NCBI RefSeq assembly: GCF_020687695.1
Contig: NZ_JAJEWL010000003.1
Location: 361,177 to 425,176, forward strand
Length of the DNA stretch: 64,000 nucleotides
Direction of reading: 5' to 3'
Source: Pusillimonas sp. MFBS29
GTDB lineage: Bacteria > Pseudomonadota > Gammaproteobacteria > Burkholderiales > Burkholderiaceae_B
The translations under genes and the position numbers were made by a program. This document shows positions 57,708-64,000 of the stretch, piece by piece. Each line of letters begins with the position of its first letter. Within the stretch, counting starts at the first letter, position 1. Under the pieces are notes generated by a model that saw only the letters and a list, made by a program, of their open reading frames with translations, ran no database searches and was not told the origin of the DNA.

Positions 57708-60566
57708 ATGACAATAACTGCAGACACTCATAGCCAAAAGGTCATTAAATTTGTGCAGGAGCTTTTGCTGGACCATGAAGATCGCTCCGATGTCACAACC
57801 AGTTTGATCGCCGAGAAGATCTCGTTGGTCATAAGCATGAACCCAAAATGGGGGGAAGGACTGAACAGAAATGCAGTAACAGATGAGCTCATCCGACGAT
57901 TCAGTATGTGGACTGGACAAGATACTGCCCTGACAAGTGATGTCGACCATGTGGCTTGGTTGACATCAGCGCGCAAACAGGACTGGCGATATTGGCAGCG
58001 CTATCGGGAATGGCTGGAACGCAAACTTTCACCCGCGGCAGTTGACGCCCTTAACAACTCTACAGATACTATTCTCGAGCAATTGGAGGATCCCAGACGT
58101 GATGGGAGCTGGGACCGTCGGGGCCTTGTTGTTGGTCATGTACAGTCTGGCAAGACGGGCAACTATACCGGGCTTATTTGCAAGGCAGCAGACGCTGGCT
58201 ACAAGATCATCATTGTCCTTGCCGGATTGCACAACAACCTGCGTTCTCAGACACAGATGCGTCTGGATGAGGGCTTCCTTGGCTATGAAACCAAACCAGC
58301 GCAGGACGATATCAGGGTCATTGGTGTAGGCGAAATCGATGGCGATCCGGCCATTCGCCCCAACTATGTCACGAATCGCACCGACAAGGGGGATTTCAGC
58401 ACCGCTATTGCCAGGAAACTGGGCATCACACCGGAGCAACGACCTTGGCTATTTGTTGTCAAAAAGAACAAGACTGTGCTGGAGCGGCTGTACCGCTGGA
58501 TTCGAAACCATGTCGCTGATACGCACGATTCCGAGACCGGCAGAAAGGTCGTAACGCGGCTACCGCTCCTTCTGATTGATGATGAGGCCGATCACGCGTC
58601 TGTAGATACGGGGGAGCAGTGGTTTGATGCCGAAGGCAATCCGGACGACGAGCACCAGCCGACCGCAATTAACAGCAGGATCAGGAAGATCCTTAACTCC
58701 TTCTCAAAGGCCTCATATGTGGGATATACGGCAACACCTTTTGCAAATATCTTTATTCATGAAAAAGGTGCAACGCGTGAAGAAGGGCCCGATTTATTTC
58801 CGTCTGCTTTCATCATCAACCTTGCCGCGTCATCAAACTACATCGGTCCGGCAAAAGTCTTCGGCCATTCAGGACCTGACGGACGTGAGGGCGGCGTCCC
58901 TCTCGTTCGGCCTGTGACTGATTACTCGAAGGAAGATGGACGAGGTGGCTGGATGCCACAAAAGCACAACGTTGCGCATACGCCGCTTCACGATGTTGGC
59001 ACCGCTCTGCCTCCTTCACTGGTAGAGGCCATCGACGCCTTTCTATTGTCTTGCGCCTTGCGCGATATCCGGGGCCAGGGAACTGATCATAGTTCCATGC
59101 TCATCCACGTGACCCGGTTTAATTCAGTTCAAAAGCATGTGCACGACCAAGTCAACGAACATGTCAGGCATATACGGCAGAGGCTCCAGCGCAGGGTAGA
59201 CCACGAAGACATAATTCAGCGTCTGCAAACGGTTTGGGAGCACGACTTTATCCCCACTACACAAGCCATACTCACCATAGCCCCGGATCAAGCATCCCAA
59301 CACGAGCCCGCATGGGAAGACGTGCTGCAGGCCCTCACAGATAATATCGGCGATGTTCAGATCAGAATGATTAACGGTACGGCCAAGGATGCACTCGACT
59401 ATTCTGATCATAAAGGGGTAGGGCTAAAGGTTATCGCCGTGGGGGGCGACAAGCTTGCGCGCGGCCTGACCCTGGAAGGTCTTTGCATCAGCTACTTTCT
59501 ACGTGCTTCCCGCATGTACGACACTCTTATGCAAATGGGGCGCTGGTTCGGTTATCGGCCAGGATATCTGGACCTATGCCGGCTGTATACCACGCCGGAG
59601 CTTTGTGAGTGGTTCGAGCACATTACTGATGCGGCCGAAGAGCTTCGGGAGGAGTTTGACCTCATGGCAGCGAGCAACGGTACACCACGGGATTATGGCC
59701 TGAAGGTTCAGTCCCATCCGGTACTTATGGTGACCTCACGATTGAAAATGCGTTCGGCCAGGAGCCTGATGTTGTCCTTTAGTGGGCAGCTATTGGAAAC
59801 TGTGTCGCTTTTCCGGGATGAGATGATTCTGCAGCAGAATCTCAACGCCGCAAAACAGCTGCTATCCGGCCTGGGCCGACCTGAGAAGGATCCATCACGG
59901 AAAAGGCTGGGTAGCCAGCAAAATTGGACAGGCTTTCTTTGGAGCAATATCGACGCCACTCATATAGTGGAGTTCCTTTCATCGTACAGAACTCATCCTG
60001 AAGCACACAAAGTGAATAGCACATTACTTGCCGAGTTCATACAGTCTATGGCCACGGGGAACGAGCTCACTCAGTGGACTGTGGCTCTGGTTGGTGGTGG
60101 TGAAGGTGAAAACTACGAGATTGTCGACGGTATATCGGTCAGTATGTTGAAGCGGAAAGCCAATGGCCAATTCGAAGACCGCTATGCTATCGGGCGCCTG
60201 CTATCTCCCAGGGACGAGGCAATAGATCTGGATGAAGCGGCATGGGCAGAGGCGCTCAAACTGACACGAGAAGCGTGGAAAAACGACCCTGCCAGGGCTT
60301 CTGATGGCAAGGGGCCAGAGGTTCCGAATGGTCCAGCAATCCGCAGAGTCCGCGGCTTTGGATCACAAAACGTACCAGCCCATCCTGAGCGCGGTGTATT
60401 GCTGATTTATGCACTGGATCCTGACAAGGCCATGTCAGGGTTTCGTAAGGGGACTCCTCCTGTCATCGCATTCGGTATAAGTTTCCCGGGCAGCAACTCC
60501 GGGCTGAAGGTGGAATACAAAATCAACAATGTTGGCTGGGAGCTTGAGTATGGGTCCGCAAATTAA
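57708..60566 (+). CDS. Z1-domain SF2 helicase-like protein
   Basis: 952 residues. Walker A GHVQSGKT with K149; the DEAD-like box DDEAD at 291-295 followed by His; motif III-like YVGYTATPFANIF; and the Z1 region GDKLARGLTLEGLCISYFLR through MQMGRWFGYR, the arginine-finger-type motif VI. This is the architecture of Z1 proteins linked to MORC ATPases in predicted restriction systems; the family label endonuclease is customary, but no nuclease motif is evident to me. It begins 3 bp after the GHKL stop and overlaps the next gene. Confidence 0.92.
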   Translation: MTITADTHSQKVIKFVQELLLDHEDRSDVTTSLIAEKISLVISMNPKWGEGLNRNAVTDELIRRFSMWTGQDTALTSDVDHVAWLTSARKQDWRYWQRYREWLERKLSPAAVDALNNSTDTILEQLEDPRRDGSWDRRGLVVGHVQSGKTGNYTGLICKAADAGYKIIIVLAGLHNNLRSQTQMRLDEGFLGYETKPAQDDIRVIGVGEIDGDPAIRPNYVTNRTDKGDFSTAIARKLGITPEQRPWLFVVKKNKTVLERLYRWIRNHVADTHDSETGRKVVTRLPLLLIDDEADHASVDTGEQWFDAEGNPDDEHQPTAINSRIRKILNSFSKASYVGYTATPFANIFIHEKGATREEGPDLFPSAFIINLAASSNYIGPAKVFGHSGPDGREGGVPLVRPVTDYSKEDGRGGWMPQKHNVAHTPLHDVGTALPPSLVEAIDAFLLSCALRDIRGQGTDHSSMLIHVTRFNSVQKHVHDQVNEHVRHIRQRLQRRVDHEDIIQRLQTVWEHDFIPTTQAILTIAPDQASQHEPAWEDVLQALTDNIGDVQIRMINGTAKDALDYSDHKGVGLKVIAVGGDKLARGLTLEGLCISYFLRASRMYDTLMQMGRWFGYRPGYLDLCRLYTTPELCEWFEHITDAAEELREEFDLMAASNGTPRDYGLKVQSHPVLMVTSRLKMRSARSLMLSFSGQLLETVSLFRDEMILQQNLNAAKQLLSGLGRPEKDPSRKRLGSQQNWTGFLWSNIDATHIVEFLSSYRTHPEAHKVNSTLLAEFIQSMATGNELTQWTVALVGGGEGENYEIVDGISVSMLKRKANGQFEDRYAIGRLLSPRDEAIDLDEAAWAEALKLTREAWKNDPARASDGKGPEVPNGPAIRRVRGFGSQNVPAHPERGVLLIYALDPDKAMSGFRKGTPPVIAFGISFPGSNSGLKVEYKINNVGWELEYGSAN

Positions 60567-61572
60567 TCATCACCAGGAACTCCTCGCGACTTGGCGCGCC
60601 CTTGGTGGCACCGAAGCGAATAGTGGCTGGCAGGTTATTCCGATTTCACCTGACGGGCCCTGCCGCTTCTTGGCCGGGCGGCATTTCCCGGGGAATGAGG
60701 AGTCGCTCTTGGTTGGCTTCACTACGATGCGAGTACTACCTGCCATCAATCTGCCCCAGGGCAGGGGGTTTCATGTTGGGAAGGTCTCACTGTCGGGAAG
60801 AGAAGCTGATCGAACGTGGGTTGCCCTTTCCAGGGAGGATAGTGGCAGCCTCGAGCTTTTCACTATGATGGCAACAGATGTCATCACAACAATTCAGCGC
60901 TATCCGAAGGTGAACGAAGAACGCATCTTCGATCTCTTCCTATCACGTATACGTGCTTGGCAGAACTTCATGCGCGAGAATCGGGATCATATGCTTTCAC
61001 CAGAAGCGGAGGTTGGTCTTTATGGAGAGCTTTACTTCCTGCAAAGTTTAATAATGGCAGGACTACCCGCGAACACAGCAGTAGAAGGCTGGGAAGGACC
61101 TCTGGACGGTATACAGGACTTTAGCTTTGGAACAGGCGCAATAGAAGTGAAAAGCACCGTTGCAATGGGCACCTTCCCGGCAAAAATTGGATCCCTTGAA
61201 CAGCTTGATGATTCGCTGATCAGGCCGATTTTCCTGGCTGGCATCAGGCTTGAATTATCCGCCTATGGTGAAACACTCCCCGAACGGGCAGCTAGCGTTC
61301 ACAACTGCCTGAGGGGAGACTCTGCAGCACAATCCATGCTGGAAGATAAGCTCCTTCGAGCGGGCCTGCTGCCGGGCGCCGAAGACCGATACACACGGAA
61401 GTTTAACCACTTGGACACCAGGCTGCTTCTTATCACAGAAGGGTTTCCTCGGTTGACCCGCGGAAACATCGCAAATGAAATCAGGAGGGCTCACTATGAG
61501 ATCGATCTTGACCTGATATCGTCGCAGAATATTGACATGTCTAGCGTCATGACCGAACTTGGGATGATTTGA
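60550..61572 (+). CDS. PD-(D/E)XK nuclease-motif protein (DUF4420)
   Basis: 340 residues from ATG 60550, which has GGGAG 7 nt upstream and overlaps the Z1 gene by 17 bp. The core reads EVGLYGELYFL, then D190...E199-x-K201 (QDFSFGTGAIEVKST), the PD-(D/E)XK catalytic triad. The family accompanies Z1, MORC and AIPR genes. It is the most probable DNA-cutting subunit of the operon. Confidence 0.9.
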   Translation: MGPQINHHQELLATWRALGGTEANSGWQVIPISPDGPCRFLAGRHFPGNEESLLVGFTTMRVLPAINLPQGRGFHVGKVSLSGREADRTWVALSREDSGSLELFTMMATDVITTIQRYPKVNEERIFDLFLSRIRAWQNFMRENRDHMLSPEAEVGLYGELYFLQSLIMAGLPANTAVEGWEGPLDGIQDFSFGTGAIEVKSTVAMGTFPAKIGSLEQLDDSLIRPIFLAGIRLELSAYGETLPERAASVHNCLRGDSAAQSMLEDKLLRAGLLPGAEDRYTRKFNHLDTRLLLITEGFPRLTRGNIANEIRRAHYEIDLDLISSQNIDMSSVMTELGMI

Positions 61573-61574
61573 TA

Positions 61575-63371
61575 ATGGAACTCGAAGAATTTCTGCAGCA
61601 GACTCAAGCTGATGTACGAACCCAGATCAGCGAACGCCTCGAAACGACAGATGATCAGCGGTACCCTTACCCTGAAACGGTCTTTGCTGAAGTGGTCATG
61701 GAGCATATGGCCGAAATAGGTATGACATATGAACCCACAACCTGCCATTACTCGGCTAAGGTAGGGAATGCGAATTTACGCCTGAGCGGCTATTCGCTAT
61801 CTGAAGATGCAGAACAGCTGGATTTATTCGTCAGCCTTTATGATGGCGTCGACCAAATAACGCCTGTGACAGATACAGAAACAAAAACGGCAGCAGAGCA
61901 ATGCTTACGATTCCTGGCGAAATGCGCCGAAGGGAAGCTTGCTCGCACAATGGACGAATCCAATGATGCTTATGAGTTGGCACTGACTATTGAGGGCGGG
62001 TATCCTGAGATCGATGAAATCAGAATCTATGTTGTCACGGACCGACAGGCGAAATCGAAGGCATTCAAGACGAGAGAGATTAGCGGGAAAACCATCAAGC
62101 TGGAAGTCATGGACATTGAGCGGTTGCACAGGCACTGGTCCGAAGGCAAGCCTCGCGATGAGCTCATTGTGAACTTTGATGATCTGGCTGGTGGCCCCCT
62201 TCCTTGCGTTTATGTCCCCGCACAGGATGAAGACTACGACTATGCGCTGACAGTCATACCAGGAGAAGCTTTGCGCTTCATCTATGAGAAATATGGTGCC
62301 CGGCTTCTGGAAGCTAATGTTCGTTCGTTTCTAAGCGTTACCGGCAAGGTTAATCGGGGGATCAGGGATACCTTAAAAAACTCACCGGCACGCTTCATGG
62401 CCTACAACAACGGCATCGTGATAGTCGCTGATGAAGCCAGTATTAATAGGGCTGCTGACGGAAGCCCTGGTATCGCTTCACTCAAGGGTATGCAGATCGT
62501 CAACGGTGGCCAGACAACAGCATCGATTTATTTCTCTAAAAAGAAGTCACCCGAGATCAATTTGAAGCAAGTGCGCGTGCCCGCAAAGATCATCATCTTG
62601 CGATCTCAGGATGACGTGGCCGAAGAGGCACTCATTTCCGACATTTCAAGGTATGCCAACAGCCAGAATGCAGTAAAACAGTCCGACCTTTCTGCTAATA
62701 AACCGTACCATGTCGAGATCGAAAAACTGGCACAAGGAACTTATTGCCCGAACGGTGTAGGAAGGTGGTTCTATGAGCGTACAGCGGGCAGCTATAAGAC
62801 TCTGCTTGCCAGGGAAGGAACGACTCCTTCCAAACTCAAGCATTTAAGGACGGAAGTAATTCCGCCTGCCCGAAAAATAACGAAAACTGATTTGGCCAAA
62901 TATTTGACCGCATGGGATAAGAAGCCATATCTTGTCAGCCTTGGGGCACAAAAAAATTTCGAACGCTATATGGATACAATCACTCCGTCTGACGGACAGC
63001 CCCCAGCCTCCCTTCCTGATATAACTACGTTCAAGGAAATGGTTGCAAAGGCCATACTGTTTAAAAAAACTCATTCCATTGTCAGGCCAATGTTCCCCGC
63101 TTTCCAGGCCAATGTGGCTGCTTACCTCGTATCGTTGACGGCAGAGAAGATAGGTGACCGTATTGTCCTTGAGCGCATCTGGAACCAACAGGATATATCA
63201 CCGCTGTTCAAGGAACAAATTGCTGCCTGGGCGCCGGGAGTTAATGACGCTCTGCACCGAGGGGCCGAAGGCAGGATGATTTCTGAGTGGGCAAAAAAAC
63301 AGGAATGCTGGGAAGCAGTTCGCTCTGCCAGCTATTCTCCAGTGAGGGATAATATTCCTGAGCTAAGTTAG
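61575..63371 (+). CDS. AIPR (abortive phage resistance) family protein
   Basis: 598 residues from ATG 61575, 2 bp after the nuclease stop. The AIPR domain lies at about 230-560: VRSFLSVTGKVNRGIRDTLK, FMAYNNGIVIVAD, GMQIVNGGQTTASIYF and YANSQNAVKQSDL are the family hallmarks. AIPR proteins were first linked to abortive infection in lactococci; their biochemistry is not settled. The N-terminal 230 residues are a separate domain without recognisable motif. The last gene before Vsr. Confidence 0.92.
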   Translation: MELEEFLQQTQADVRTQISERLETTDDQRYPYPETVFAEVVMEHMAEIGMTYEPTTCHYSAKVGNANLRLSGYSLSEDAEQLDLFVSLYDGVDQITPVTDTETKTAAEQCLRFLAKCAEGKLARTMDESNDAYELALTIEGGYPEIDEIRIYVVTDRQAKSKAFKTREISGKTIKLEVMDIERLHRHWSEGKPRDELIVNFDDLAGGPLPCVYVPAQDEDYDYALTVIPGEALRFIYEKYGARLLEANVRSFLSVTGKVNRGIRDTLKNSPARFMAYNNGIVIVADEASINRAADGSPGIASLKGMQIVNGGQTTASIYFSKKKSPEINLKQVRVPAKIIILRSQDDVAEEALISDISRYANSQNAVKQSDLSANKPYHVEIEKLAQGTYCPNGVGRWFYERTAGSYKTLLAREGTTPSKLKHLRTEVIPPARKITKTDLAKYLTAWDKKPYLVSLGAQKNFERYMDTITPSDGQPPASLPDITTFKEMVAKAILFKKTHSIVRPMFPAFQANVAAYLVSLTAEKIGDRIVLERIWNQQDISPLFKEQIAAWAPGVNDALHRGAEGRMISEWAKKQECWEAVRSASYSPVRDNIPELS

Positions 63372-63396
63372 ATTAACCATCAGTATTTCAAAAGTC

Positions 63397-63861
63397 GTGT
63401 CTGATATCGTTAGTTCGGCCCAACGCAGCAAGATGATGGCGGGCATTCGGGGCAAGAGCACAAAGCCTGAACTACTTGTCCGCCAACTGCTTTTTGCTGA
63501 TGGTTTTCGGTACCGGCTGCATCGAAATGATCTGCCAGGAACACCTGATATCGTTATGTCCGGCAGGAAAATTGTAATCTTTGTCCATGGCTGCTTCTGG
63601 CATCAGCATCTGGAGTGCAAGTATGCGAGACTGCCAGCGAGCAATCCGGACTTCTGGCGCCAGAAGCTGGGCCGTAATGTCCAGCGAGATCAAGAGGTTT
63701 TTGCTGCGTTGAAAGCTGCCGGGTGGAGGGTTCTTGTGGTTTGGGAATGCGCAACCCGAAGCAAACCTGCACTAGCCGCTCTCAGGGGCATAATGAGTCA
63801 ATGGATAGAGGGCGATGCTCCCACAGGGGAGATTTCTTTATCTCAGATACTGGAAAATTAG
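63397..63861 (+). CDS. vsr: Very short patch repair endonuclease Vsr
   Basis: 154 residues from a GTG. It nicks at T:G mismatches that arise from deamination of 5-methylcytosine. Motifs GTPDIV with D51, HGCFWHQH, and FWRQKLGRNVQRD are intact; LVVWEC follows. It pairs with the methyltransferase at the other end of the island. 25 bp after the AIPR stop, so it belongs to the same operon. Confidence 0.96.
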   Translation: MSDIVSSAQRSKMMAGIRGKSTKPELLVRQLLFADGFRYRLHRNDLPGTPDIVMSGRKIVIFVHGCFWHQHLECKYARLPASNPDFWRQKLGRNVQRDQEVFAALKAAGWRVLVVWECATRSKPALAALRGIMSQWIEGDAPTGEISLSQILEN

Positions 63862-63933
63862 GTCCTTGATCATTATCGAGCGTAAGCGTACGCCCATTAC
63901 CGTCTAGCGCTCTCACGTAAAACTCATCAAGAT

Positions 63934-63966
63934 AAGTGTCCATTCATTTTTGGTAAATGGACATTT
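63934..63966. repeat. Inverted repeat after vsr (terminator or element end)
   Basis: AAGTGTCCATT (63934-63944) and AATGGACATTT (63956-63966) pair with one mismatch around an 11-nt loop; TGTTTTAAT follows. It may be the operon terminator. Its TGTCCATT end also resembles an insertion-sequence end, but no transposase is in view. The remaining bases to the window edge hold no gene. Confidence 0.45.
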
Positions 63967-64000
63967 GTTTTAATGAGCGAATCCTCTACTTCTCTGGTAT

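Overview
The window looks like the origin-proximal part of a chromosome from the Alcaligenaceae (Burkholderiales, Betaproteobacteria). The signs are the ribosomal/RNA-polymerase order secE-nusG-rplKAJL-rpoBC behind a tRNA-tuf operon, the linked mnmG-rsmG-parAB cluster, a Bug-type solute-binding protein, and liv-type transporters. The genus cannot be fixed from the sequence alone.

Layout. 1-1.7 kb: 3' end of a CHASE2 sensor histidine kinase. 1.7-15.5 kb: one long leftward block, tRNA-Tyr/Gly/Thr-tuf, tRNA-Trp-secE-nusG, rplKA, rplJL, rpoBC, headed by a near-consensus sigma-70 promoter. 15.5-16.9 kb: an AtoE-type short-chain fatty acid carrier. 17-21.4 kb: mnmG-rsmG-parA-parB, leftward and overlapping. 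21.4-24.1 kb: origin region with parS sites, DnaA boxes, a cold-shock gene and an aminotransferase. I place oriC at about 23.7-23.96 kb, where an AT-rich segment with a TAA-TAA-TAA run abuts a cluster of DnaA boxes. 24.1-33.8 kb: a broken ParD with an apparently intact ParE, a YciF-like ferritin-fold protein, an Fe3+-type ABC importer, an FMN-binding protein, a haloacid dehalogenase, an orphan RhuM gene and mnmE. 33.9-43.5 kb: metabolic and transport genes (YciI-like, LysR/Bug/aspartoacylase cluster, catalase, a five-gene branched-chain-amino-acid-type ABC operon). 43.6-51.5 kb: yidC-yidD-rnpA-rpmH leftward and dnaA-dnaN-gyrB rightward, about 22 kb from the predicted oriC.

51.65-63.9 kb, directly behind gyrB, is a defence island. 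A 5-methylcytosine methyltransferase (leftward) is divergent from a tight rightward operon: an ankyrin-RpoD-like sigma-70 fusion, a MORC-like GHKL ATPase, a Z1-domain helicase-like protein, a DUF4420-type PD-(D/E)XK nuclease, an AIPR-family protein and a Vsr mismatch endonuclease. The methyltransferase, GHKL, Z1, nuclease, AIPR and Vsr set resembles restriction-like modules predicted earlier by comparative genomics. The full-length housekeeping-type sigma factor with ankyrin repeats in place of region 1.1, as first gene of the operon, is the part I do not recognise as an established component and the best candidate for something new.

All function calls rest on reading motifs, lengths and gene order by eye. 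No database search, base-composition calculation or structure prediction was run.
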